Positions 24,818-32,022 of a stretch of DNA of 64,000 nt are shown here, piece by piece (the first letter of the stretch is position 1; each line of letters opens with the position of its first letter). Under the pieces are notes generated by a model, which did no database searches, was not told the origin of the DNA, and saw only the letters and a program-made list of their open reading frames with translations. The position numbers and the translations under genes are program-made. This DNA comes from an uncultured Oscillospiraceae bacterium (GTDB lineage Bacteria; Bacillota; Clostridia; Oscillospirales; Acutalibacteraceae), in assembly GCA_949289045.1 (NCBI GenBank), contig CASEMN010000004.1:62001-126000 (forward strand), in the 5' to 3' direction.

Positions 24818-25876
24818 TATGCCCTCAAGCTCCAGCAGATGCCTTTTTCTCTCTAAGCCTCCCCTGTATCCTGTAAGGGATGAATCGGCGCCTATTACCC
24901 TATGACAGGGCACAATTATATTGACGGGATTTTTGTTGACTGCTCCGCCAACAGCACGTGAGCCTTTGGGATTTCCAACAGCAGCCGCAATTTCTCCGTA
25001 AGTACGTGTTTCTCCAAAGGGGATTTTGGCTGTTTCCTGCCATACTTTCTTTTGGAACTCAGTTCCGTCAGTATTAAGAGGAATATCGAAAACTTTTCTC
25101 TTACCTTCAAAATACTCTTTAAGCTGTTTTACTGCTTCTTTGACAACTGCATTTTCGCCTTCTCTTTCTTTTTCCTCAGTCCACAATATACTCTTTATTC
25201 CCCTGTTGTCGCCTTTGATTTCGAGGCTGCCGGCAGGGGTCTTTATTACTGCAAAATCCTCTTTGTTTAAATCTGTATTTTCCCTTGCAGCTTCCCATAA
25301 ATAAAAGGAGGCAATTGTGCCGTAAGGAGAAAATCTCTCTCTGAACTGCTCAAAAAGCTTTTTATCAATTTTTTCATATCCGTAAAGAACGCAAAGTCCC
25401 TTTCGTATTCCGAAATCGCCAAAACTTAAAACGTTTTTCCTCTGTAGGGCAAATATAAGGGTCATTTCAGCCGTCCAGCGTCCGATTCCCCGAAATGCCG
25501 TCAGCTCTTCGATTATTTCTTCATCCTCTTTTACTTTAAAAGATTCCAAATCCGTTTTTCCGCTGCAAACGCTTTCGGCAAAAACTTTTATGTTTTCAGC
25601 TTTTTTAAGGGAAATTCCGCACTGCTTTATTTCCTCGGCAGAAAGTGCGTTTATTTTCTCGGGGGTAACCCCTCCGGTTATTTCTAAAAGCTTTTTCCGC
25701 ACTGTCCTAAGTGCTGCTGAAGAAATCTGCTGTCCGGCGATACTGTCTATGACATTATAAAATACATCTGCGTTTACACTTCGCTCTATTTTACCTTTTT
25801 TTCTTATGTATTCTCCGAGAACCTTGTCACGCTCGGAAAGAAAATTCATCTCTTTATTGGAATAGGAAAAATTCAT
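24800..25876 (-). CDS. Fused 3-methyladenine DNA glycosylase and O6-alkylguanine-DNA methyltransferase
   Basis: A 358-residue alkylation-repair fusion. Residues about 1-195 are an AlkA/HhH-GPD glycosylase with helix-hairpin-helix LTAFRGIGRWTAEMTLIF and catalytic Asp154 in SFGDFG. Residues about 200-358 are an Ogt-type methyltransferase with GTEFQKKVW, FGETRTYGEIA and the alkyl-acceptor Cys324 in IIVPCHRVIG. One protein would thus excise 3-methyladenine and reverse O6-methylguanine. CGGAGG before ATG 25876 fixes the start; the longer frame to 25984 has no RBS. It overlaps the convergent gene by 18 bases. Confidence 0.9.
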   Translation of the reverse strand: MNFSYSNKEMNFLSERDKVLGEYIRKKGKIERSVNADVFYNVIDSIAGQQISSAALRTVRKKLLEITGGVTPEKINALSAEEIKQCGISLKKAENIKVFAESVCSGKTDLESFKVKEDEEIIEELTAFRGIGRWTAEMTLIFALQRKNVLSFGDFGIRKGLCVLYGYEKIDKKLFEQFRERFSPYGTIASFYLWEAARENTDLNKEDFAVIKTPAGSLEIKGDNRGIKSILWTEEKEREGENAVVKEAVKQLKEYFEGKRKVFDIPLNTDGTEFQKKVWQETAKIPFGETRTYGEIAAAVGNPKGSRAVGGAVNKNPVNIIVPCHRVIGADSSLTGYRGGLERKRHLLELEGILKASR

Positions 25877-26002
25877 GATATACCTCCGGAAATATTTATA
25901 CATGGATTGGAAAATTTCTTTATGATATAATCGCTCCGAAAGGCAATAATTTAATGATTTTGATGTCTTTTTGAAAATTATCACACTTTTGGAGGAATTT
26001 AC

Positions 26003-27187
26003 ATGAAAATATTATTTCACTGTGATGAGTTTATGCCCTCAAACGCTCCATGCGCCAAAAGAATGGGTGTAATCGCCTCCCATTTGGCGAAAGAGGGACA
26101 CAAAATCACTGTTCTTACAAGCAGCTTAAATAAAAAATACGGCGAATATGAGCCTCCTGAGGGGGTTAGGGTTAAATACGCTCCGTCAATCCCAATGGTA
26201 AAGAAGAATACCATTTTCAGACTTCTCAACAACCTTAGTTTTGCTGCCACAAGCTTTTTCGCTTCACTTACAGCGGGTAAGGCTGACGTTATTGTCACAA
26301 CCTCTCCGCCGCTGCTTTTGAGCATCTCGGGCTATTTAATTTCAAAGGTAAAAAAATGCAAACTTATTTTTGACGTAAGAGATATTTGGCCCGACGTTGC
26401 AAACGAAATCGGTGAGCTTTCAGAAAAAAGCTTTATATATCGTGTTTTCAAAAAAATCGCAGACTTTATGTATGAAAAATCCGACGCCATAACAACTGTC
26501 AGCCCCGGCAAAGTCGAAAGACTGAAAGAAAAACTGGGCGAAAAATATGCAGACAAAATAAAGTACGTTGGCAACGGTCTTGACGGTGAATTTGTACTTC
26601 ACTCAATAGATGAAAGCGTAAAGAAAAAATACGGCTTCGATCACCGTTTCACCTGTGTATACGCCGGCAATATCGGTAAAGCCTATAACTTTGACCATGT
26701 TCTCAATATCGCTCATGAAGTCAGAGATATGCCGGTGCAGTTTATGTTTTTCGGAAACGGAGCAGCTAAAAACGAGCTCATTGAAAAGGCAAGAAAAATG
26801 GAGCTTTCCAACATCACCTTTCAGGACCCCGTACCTCAGCATGAGGTATTCACTTTGCTCTCCAGCGCCGATTTGAGCATAATACCCCTTAAAAACGGCG
26901 AAATGCTCGATACAGTACCTGTAAAGCTCTATGAGGTTCTTGCCAGCGGATGTCCGGTGCTTCTCGGAGCAAAGGGAGATTCAAAGGATATACTTGAACA
27001 CAGCGGCCTAGGAATAGCCGTTGACCCTGAGGACTCCGAGGGATTCAAAAGAGCATTTTTTGAAATATACGAAAAGCACTACACCAAGGCACAGCGTGAG
27101 TTTGCAAAAACTCTTATGCTGAGAAAATATTCACGTCAGAAATTTGCAGGTGTAATGCACGAAACTGTCAGCGAACTTGCAGGCTGA
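26003..27187 (+). CDS. Family 4 glycosyltransferase (WbuB-like)
   Basis: A 394-residue GT-B glycosyltransferase. N-terminal acceptor domain begins MKILFHCDEFMPSNAPCAKR; the C-terminal nucleotide-sugar domain has YAGNIGKAYNFDHVLNIAHE, the GNGAAKNEL loop and the E-x7-E motif in VPVKLYEVLASGCPVL. It resembles the WbuB/WbpH group that adds an N-acetyl sugar in polysaccharide synthesis, but the sugar cannot be told. RBS TTGGAGG. It stands alone rather than in a capsule cluster; a GT2 and a LicD protein lie elsewhere in the window. Confidence 0.85.
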   Translation: MKILFHCDEFMPSNAPCAKRMGVIASHLAKEGHKITVLTSSLNKKYGEYEPPEGVRVKYAPSIPMVKKNTIFRLLNNLSFAATSFFASLTAGKADVIVTTSPPLLLSISGYLISKVKKCKLIFDVRDIWPDVANEIGELSEKSFIYRVFKKIADFMYEKSDAITTVSPGKVERLKEKLGEKYADKIKYVGNGLDGEFVLHSIDESVKKKYGFDHRFTCVYAGNIGKAYNFDHVLNIAHEVRDMPVQFMFFGNGAAKNELIEKARKMELSNITFQDPVPQHEVFTLLSSADLSIIPLKNGEMLDTVPVKLYEVLASGCPVLLGAKGDSKDILEHSGLGIAVDPEDSEGFKRAFFEIYEKHYTKAQREFAKTLMLRKYSRQKFAGVMHETVSELAG

Positions 27188-27243
27188 GAACTAAAACACC
27201 TCTCTAAATTATTATAGCTTCACTTTTTCATACTGCAAGAAAA

Positions 27244-27283
27244 ATATCCCGCTCTGTTAAGTCAAAACAGGGCGGGATTTAAA
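27244..27283 (+). terminator. Terminator after GT4 gene
   Basis: Stem ATCCCGCTCTGTT / AACAGGGCGGGAT (one G-T pair) followed by TTT. Confidence 0.8.
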
Positions 27284-27377
27284 CTTTTCAAGATAAAATA
27301 TGGGTTTTACATATATGCTACAAACAATAGCGTGACTTTATAGGTAAAATATGATTAAATAATAGCGAGGTGATAAT

Positions 27378-28826
27378 ATGGCAAAAGTTGCGAAAAACAT
27401 AAAACGGCTGAGAAACGCAAGAGGTCTTTCTCAGGAACAGCTTGCCGCTGAACTGCATATTTCAAGGCAGGCGGTTTCGCACTGGGAAAATGACAGAACT
27501 CAGCCCGACATCGATATGCTTGAAAAACTCGCCGAAATTCTCGACGCTCCCATAGAAGAAATTATATACGGTGAAAAAAGACAGACCACACTTGAACCGG
27601 ATAAGAAAAAGCCCCTCAATACAGCGGCTATAATTTTAGCTATCTTCGGCTCCCTTTTTGTAGCAGTGGGATTAATCTTCATCTTCGTTACTTACTGGAA
27701 AAGCTTTCCCGTTCCTGTTAAAACAGTTTTCGCCTTTGTTCCCATTCTTGCAGGTCAGTTTTGTGCAGCTTTTGTCTACAAAAAGAAACTGGAGCTTGTC
27801 CCTTGGCGTGAAGGCGCCGCTGTCCTCTGGTGTGCCGGCATAGTTGCAACGGTAGCCATGATAAACAGCATCTACGACATCCATTTTGGCTATGAAAACT
27901 GTCTTATGATAGACGGATTCCTCTTTTTGCCTGCAATATTCCTTTTCGGCGCCGCAGTTCCCCTTGCAGCATATTACTATGCCGTAATACACTGGGGATT
28001 ATATCAATATTCCAATACATCAAATTTACTGATATTGATTTTGACAGCTGTCCTTTTTGCAGTAGGCCTTATTTACCTGTACATCCACAGAAAAGAAAAG
28101 GAAGAACCCATGTTTAAATTTTCACTGTGGGCAAGTACCGTAGGAGCGCTGGCCTTAATCGGTATTTCAAGCGTCATTTGTACTAACATTACTCCCACAG
28201 CCACTGCACTTGCCTGCACTGCGGCGCTTTTGGTTCTTTACAAAAACGATAAGGACTATTCCGTTCCCTTTAAGGGCCTCAGCCTCCTCGGAATCGTCGG
28301 CGGATGCTTTTATTCATTGGCACCGCTTTATTCAGAATATTTTAATTACGATTATTCCTACATCGAAAAACACTATGGTTTGTGGGTAGTGATAATGGCG
28401 GCAATTACGGCCGTTTGCATATACTTTGGAAGAAAGAACATAAAAGATAATATTTATCGGAAAATATCAGTCAGCGTTCTGTGCGCATGGGCTATCATTG
28501 AGTTTGCAATTCCATATTTAATCTCCGAAAATAATGAATGGCTCAGATTTGTAATTTTGGGAATATACTGGTTATTCACCGTCATCATAAGCATAAACCA
28601 GATTATCGGCGGAGTACGCCACGGTGATTTTATAGAGATGAACAGCGGCCTTCTTTTAATTCTTCTCAATATCGGCTATCTTATCTTTACAGCCAACCTG
28701 GGTATGTTGCTTAACGGCTTTGTATTGATAGCCTTAGGCGGAATACTCCTGGCGTTAAACTTTTCTCTTGCAAAAAGCGTTAAGGCTATTGCGGAGAAAG
28801 AAAAAGGAGATGAAAAAGATGCGTAA
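27378..28826 (+). CDS. XRE HTH domain fused to DUF2157-type membrane protein
   Basis: A 482-residue fusion. Residues about 5-65 are a Cro/CI helix-turn-helix (LSQEQLAAELHISRQAVSHW). After a Lys/Pro linker the rest has about twelve hydrophobic helices of the DUF2157 type, including WREGAAVLWCAGIVA near residue 140. DUF2157 proteins usually lack a DNA-binding domain; here one is attached. The downstream gene, overlapping by 8 bases, resembles the GDYXXLXY protein that normally accompanies DUF2157. The function of this family is unknown; a membrane-tethered regulator is a reasonable guess. RBS GAGGTG. Confidence 0.82.
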   Translation: MAKVAKNIKRLRNARGLSQEQLAAELHISRQAVSHWENDRTQPDIDMLEKLAEILDAPIEEIIYGEKRQTTLEPDKKKPLNTAAIILAIFGSLFVAVGLIFIFVTYWKSFPVPVKTVFAFVPILAGQFCAAFVYKKKLELVPWREGAAVLWCAGIVATVAMINSIYDIHFGYENCLMIDGFLFLPAIFLFGAAVPLAAYYYAVIHWGLYQYSNTSNLLILILTAVLFAVGLIYLYIHRKEKEEPMFKFSLWASTVGALALIGISSVICTNITPTATALACTAALLVLYKNDKDYSVPFKGLSLLGIVGGCFYSLAPLYSEYFNYDYSYIEKHYGLWVVIMAAITAVCIYFGRKNIKDNIYRKISVSVLCAWAIIEFAIPYLISENNEWLRFVILGIYWLFTVIISINQIIGGVRHGDFIEMNSGLLLILLNIGYLIFTANLGMLLNGFVLIALGGILLALNFSLAKSVKAIAEKEKGDEKDA

Positions 28827-29361
28827 AAAGCTTTTTTATGTTCTTATATCTGTTTTTATAATCCAGTTGCTTATTCCGATATCAATGATAGCATATTCTG
28901 TTTCCACGCAAAATGCGATTGAAAAATACGGCAAGGAATTCTTAATTAAAGTTGATCCATACATTATAGACAATGACGGTAAAATAAAATTTTCCGTGCG
29001 AAACTGCTCATTTGCAACCGTTGAGGACAAAAGTAAATCAAGCGGATACATTTACGCAGTACTGGAGGAAGATTCACAGGGTATCGCTTACATTTACAGC
29101 GCCACCTTTGAAAAACCCAAGACTCCATATTATATCAAAAGTGAAGAACCCTCTACATACTGGTCCTTTAATGATCTCTCTTATACACCTGATGAAACTA
29201 TACAAAACGACATGAGGGATTATTGGGAAAAAAATTCCTATATTGGCTGGTTAATATCTAATGATACTTTTACGTTAAGAGTTAAGATTTATAAGGGCAA
29301 ATATATCATAGAGGGAATGCAGATAAACGGAACGGAAATCGAGGAATATTTTAAAGGATAA
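28819..29361 (+). CDS. Divergent GDYXXLXY-type membrane-anchored protein
   Basis: A 180-residue protein with one N-terminal membrane anchor (about 4-26) and an outside beta-rich domain. The start of that domain (GKEFLIKVDPYIIDNDGKIK) and the end (RVKIYKGKYIIEGMQINGTE) follow the layout of the GDYXXLXY family, although the name-giving motif itself has been lost. Family members are encoded next to DUF2157 proteins, as here. AAAGGAG fits ATG 28819; an earlier ATG at 28810 is too close to it. Role unknown. Confidence 0.65.
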   Translation: MRKKLFYVLISVFIIQLLIPISMIAYSVSTQNAIEKYGKEFLIKVDPYIIDNDGKIKFSVRNCSFATVEDKSKSSGYIYAVLEEDSQGIAYIYSATFEKPKTPYYIKSEEPSTYWSFNDLSYTPDETIQNDMRDYWEKNSYIGWLISNDTFTLRVKIYKGKYIIEGMQINGTEIEEYFKG

Positions 29362-29371
29362 ATTTTTGATA

Positions 29372-29403
29372 AAAAAAGCGCAGCTTAAAGCTGCGCTTTT
29401 TAA
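29372..29403 (+). terminator. Terminator after GDYXXLXY-like gene
   Basis: Stem AAAAGCGCAGC / GCTGCGCTTTT with a short loop, flanked by A and T tracts. Confidence 0.88.
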
Positions 29404-29523
29404 GTTGTCCCTACACAGAATCTTATTACTTTTTGTTTTATCGAATAATGACGAGAAATAGTCAACAACGGAGAAACCACTTTGGAAATGTAAAAGTATG
29501 TAATTAAAGTCAAATACACGCAG

Positions 29524-29552
29524 TTGACAAATTATATCCCTTGACTTAATAT
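29524..29552 (+). promoter_or_regulatory. Promoter of GT2 gene
   Basis: TTGACA (29524-29529), 17-base spacer, TAATAT (29547-29552). The leader to the start codon is about 115 bases, AT-rich, with no clear structure. Confidence 0.75.
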
Positions 29553-29675
29553 AGTATAAGTATTTTAATACTCATTTGGACTTTAAAAATTTTTATATAA
29601 TTAACTTTATTCTAATTAAATCAATATGAATTTTCGTTATAATCTAAAGTGAAATTTTTTGAAGGGAGTGTAAAA

Positions 29676-30659
29676 ATGGAAAACATAAAATCTAAAATTT
29701 CTGTTGTAGTACCCTGTTATAATGAAGAAGAAGCTTTGGGCTTTTTTTATCCTGCTATATGCTCTGTTGCAGATAAAATGAATTACGTAGACTGGGAATT
29801 TAATTTCGTAGACGATGGATCTTCCGACAAAACCTTAGAGGTAATGCGGAAATACTCAGCTGTTGACAAAAGAGTTCGTTATATTTCATTTTCGAGAAAC
29901 TTCGGTAAAGAGGCCGCTATGTACGCAGGACTCGAAATGGCAACCGGTGATTACGTTGCCGTTATGGATGCAGATTTACAGGATCCGCCTGAACTTCTCG
30001 AAGAGATGTACAATTACTTAATAAGCGGTGAATATGACTGTGCGGCAACTCGCAGAGTGACAAGAAAAGGCGAACCGCCCATACGTTCTTTCTTTGCCAG
30101 AATGTTTTATAAAATAATAAACAAAACCCTTGATTTTGAAATTATGGATGGTGCGAGAGATTTCCGCCTTATGACAAGAAAAATGGTGGATTCTGTTATC
30201 TCCATGAGCGAATACAACCGTTTTTCAAAGGGTATATTCGGCTGGGTTGGATTCAGAACAAAGTGGATACCCTACGAAAACGTGGAACGTGTAGCCGGTG
30301 AAACAAAGTGGCATTTCTGGAAACTGGTGCTTTATTCTCTTGAGGGAATTGTAGCATTTTCTACAGCCCCTCTGATGATATCCTCTATTGCCGGTCTTAT
30401 ATTCTGCTTCTTGGCATTCGTCATGCTTTTGATAGTATTCTTCAAGACTATTATTTACGGCGACCCTGTTGCCGGATGGCCTTCTCTTGCCTGCCTTATT
30501 CTTTTTATAGGCGGAATACAGCTTTTCTGTATGGGAATTTTAGGTCAGTATCTTTCAAAAATGTACCTTGAAGTAAAGGGAAGACCTATTTATATAGTAA
30601 AAGAAAGCAATGAAGATCATGTAAACCAAAAAAAACAGAACGCTGTACTCACAAAATAA
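29676..30659 (+). CDS. Membrane-anchored family 2 glycosyltransferase (GtrB/DPM1-like)
   Basis: A 327-residue enzyme. The GT-A catalytic domain (about 5-215) has SVVVPCYNEEEALGFF, the nucleotide Asp pair NFVDDGSSDKT and the metal motif VMDADLQDPPEL, then FRLMTRKMV. Two C-terminal membrane helices (about 230-260 and 268-295) follow, as in bactoprenol-phosphate glucosyltransferases such as GtrB/YkoT. It likely transfers a sugar from UDP- to undecaprenyl phosphate for wall or polymer decoration. ATG 29676 follows AAGGGAG; the in-frame GTG at 29649 is rejected. No flippase gene is adjacent. Confidence 0.88.
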   Translation: MENIKSKISVVVPCYNEEEALGFFYPAICSVADKMNYVDWEFNFVDDGSSDKTLEVMRKYSAVDKRVRYISFSRNFGKEAAMYAGLEMATGDYVAVMDADLQDPPELLEEMYNYLISGEYDCAATRRVTRKGEPPIRSFFARMFYKIINKTLDFEIMDGARDFRLMTRKMVDSVISMSEYNRFSKGIFGWVGFRTKWIPYENVERVAGETKWHFWKLVLYSLEGIVAFSTAPLMISSIAGLIFCFLAFVMLLIVFFKTIIYGDPVAGWPSLACLILFIGGIQLFCMGILGQYLSKMYLEVKGRPIYIVKESNEDHVNQKKQNAVLTK

Positions 30660-30702
30660 AATCAATAGGAAAAGAATGGTTTCACCGTTTCGCTTTTGTC
30701 GA

Positions 30703-30730
30703 AAAGTCTTGCATAGTCAAGGCTTTTTTT
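30703..30730 (+). terminator. Terminator after GT2 gene
   Basis: Stem AAAGTCTTG / CAAGGCTTT (one G-T pair), 6-base loop and seven T's. Confidence 0.7.
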
Positions 30731-30805
30731 ATGCGCTTCATCCGCCGAAACTCAAAGCTTCCTTTAAACAAAGTATGCAAGGTTGGTACGAATTTCAAGT
30801 AAATA

Positions 30806-31070
30806 AAACAGGCGGGCAAGACGCCCGCCTGTTTCAGCTTGTCGATAAAGTTTTATTTGCTGTAAGATAATGTTCACTGTATGTTTATTTATAACTTAAA
30901 TAGCTTTAGGCAAAACATGAAAAGCGTTGTATTGCCAAGGCTTTTCTTCATACAATCCCTCTGTCAAAACTGCGTTTTGACATCTTCCTTTGCACAAGGG
31001 AGACTTTTTGAGCGCTGATTTTAAGGTTTTTCGACAGTCTCAAACAGGCGGGCAAAAAGCCCGCCTGTTT
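30806..31070. repeat. Intergenic insert flanked by duplicated hairpins (locus A)
   Basis: Two copies of the same 12-bp stem AAACAGGCGGGC / GCCCGCCTGTTT, with loops AAGAC and AAAAA, lie at 30806-30834 and 31042-31070. Inside each are the inverted sequences TTGTCGATAAA (30839-30849) and TTTTTCGACAG. The 207 bases between hold further hairpins: GAAAAGC/GCTTTTC around 30919-30947 and GTCAAAAC-TGC-GTTTTGAC at 30963-30981, the latter inside CCCT...AGGG. I see no coding frame. It lies between convergent genes in the 432-base gap 30660-31091. The right hairpin can terminate the minus-strand gene that ends at 31092. Confidence 0.6.
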
Positions 31071-31091
31071 AACTGTGCTGAAAGTATTAAT

Positions 31092-31499
31092 TTATGAGCG
31101 GTTAGGGTATGAAGGGTCAACAGCATATACTTTACCCATGTGATTATAATGTATAGGAGCGCCTTCTGCGCCCTCAGAATTTCTAAAAAAAACAACCTGA
31201 CCGGGTTTAATATCTATTTCTTCCAAATTTTTTCCGAGGCTGGTCTCAAAACTGCTATCAGTAAAAAATTCGCAATCGTACCAATAATCAATCCATACTT
31301 TATGATTAACCTGCATTCGGTCTGCCTTGCCGTCGTTATCGTCATGTACGAAACGATAATGATCTGGATCATGACAGAAACTGTGACCTGTTCCTGTCCA
31401 TTCACATGTAACACGCCAGCACGGATCTGCGGCGCAAGGCTCGTTTGCTTCAAATTTCTGTACTAATGTAACAGGCTTAACCCATGCTTTCTTTCCCAT
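31092..31499 (-). CDS. Small Cys/Trp-rich protein of unknown family, XRE-controlled
   Basis: A 135-residue protein. It opens with MGKKAWVKPVTLVQKFEANE followed by PCAADPCWRVTCEW. This W-x-P...Q-x-F-x-A-N-E opening followed by Ala and Cys is, from memory, shared by short orphan proteins of gut clostridia with otherwise very different bodies. The body is rich in Asp, His, Trp and Tyr, with five Cys, and has no signal peptide. GGAGGAATG precedes the start. An exact sigma-A promoter (31521-31549) with an operator arm inside its spacer lies upstream, divergent from an XRE regulator. No function can be assigned. Confidence 0.75.
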   Translation of the reverse strand: MGKKAWVKPVTLVQKFEANEPCAADPCWRVTCEWTGTGHSFCHDPDHYRFVHDDNDGKADRMQVNHKVWIDYWYDCEFFTDSSFETSLGKNLEEIDIKPGQVVFFRNSEGAEGAPIHYNHMGKVYAVDPSYPNRS

Positions 31500-31520
31500 T
31501 TTTCATTCCTCCTTAGCCAT

Positions 31521-31549
31521 ATATTATCATATACATTTGGTAATGTCAA
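31521..31549 (-). promoter_or_regulatory. Promoter of the 135-residue protein gene
   Basis: Minus-strand TTGACA (31544-31549), 17-base spacer, TAATAT (31521-31526). The spacer contains one complete arm of the inverted repeat listed next. Confidence 0.8.
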
Positions 31550-31570
31550 CGATTTTTTTACCAAATGTAT
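31531..31570. promoter_or_regulatory. Divided operator: 13-bp inverted repeat
   Basis: ATACATTTGGTAA (31531-31543) and TTACCAAATGTAT (31558-31570) are perfect inverted copies 14 bases apart, in the 129-base gap between divergent genes. One arm lies between -35 and -10 of the minus-strand promoter. Probable binding sites of the XRE regulator encoded at 31629. Confidence 0.75.
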
Positions 31571-31628
31571 ATATTTGTGAGTAACCTTTTATCGGTAAAC
31601 TTATACTATTGGCAAGAGGTGCTTATAG

Positions 31629-31976
31629 ATGAATACAATCGGAAAAAGAATTAAAGCATTGCGAGAAGATATGGATTTAAGCCAAAAAGAGCTGGCTGCA
31701 AAGACCGATATGACCGAAGCGACCCTTTCGAGATATGAAAACGACCTGAGGGAACCGAAAGTCAGCGCAATTATACGTTTGGCAAAAGCTCTGAATACAA
31801 CGTCCGATTTTCTCCTGGGCTTATCAGACAATCCTTACGGTAAAGAATCTCATCCCTTAAATTCAGCAGAAATAAAGCTGATTAAGCTTTTCGCCACCCT
31901 GTCATCGGTTAATAAACTGCGGCTCATTGAAAGAGCTCAAACCTTAGCTGATATGCAAAACTCAACAGACAACTAA
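31629..31976 (+). CDS. XRE-family repressor
   Basis: A 115-residue regulator with a Cro/CI helix-turn-helix at about 4-62 (LSQKELAAKTDMTEATLSRY, REPKVSAIIRLAKALNTTSD) and a short C-terminal helical region (75-110) that may dimerise. AAGAGG lies about 10 bases before the ATG. It is divergent from the 135-residue protein gene, with a 13-bp inverted repeat in the shared gap. It likely represses that gene and perhaps itself. There is no integrase or phage gene nearby. Confidence 0.85.
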   Translation: MNTIGKRIKALREDMDLSQKELAAKTDMTEATLSRYENDLREPKVSAIIRLAKALNTTSDFLLGLSDNPYGKESHPLNSAEIKLIKLFATLSSVNKLRLIERAQTLADMQNSTDN

Positions 31977-32006
31977 AAACGGACTGAACAAATCAGTCCG
32001 TTTTTA
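31976..32006. terminator. Bidirectional terminator
   Basis: Stem AAACGGACTGA / TCAGTCCGTTT with a 5-base loop and A/T tracts, between convergent genes. Confidence 0.88.
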
Positions 32007-32022
32007 TTAATACTGTTGATTT

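Noticed and set aside
30676..30870. 64-residue plus-strand frame
   Set aside because: It runs through a terminator and the left hairpin of locus A and has no RBS or recognisable product.
30806..31070. CRISPR-like repeats
   Set aside because: Only two hairpin copies, no regular spacers and no cas genes.
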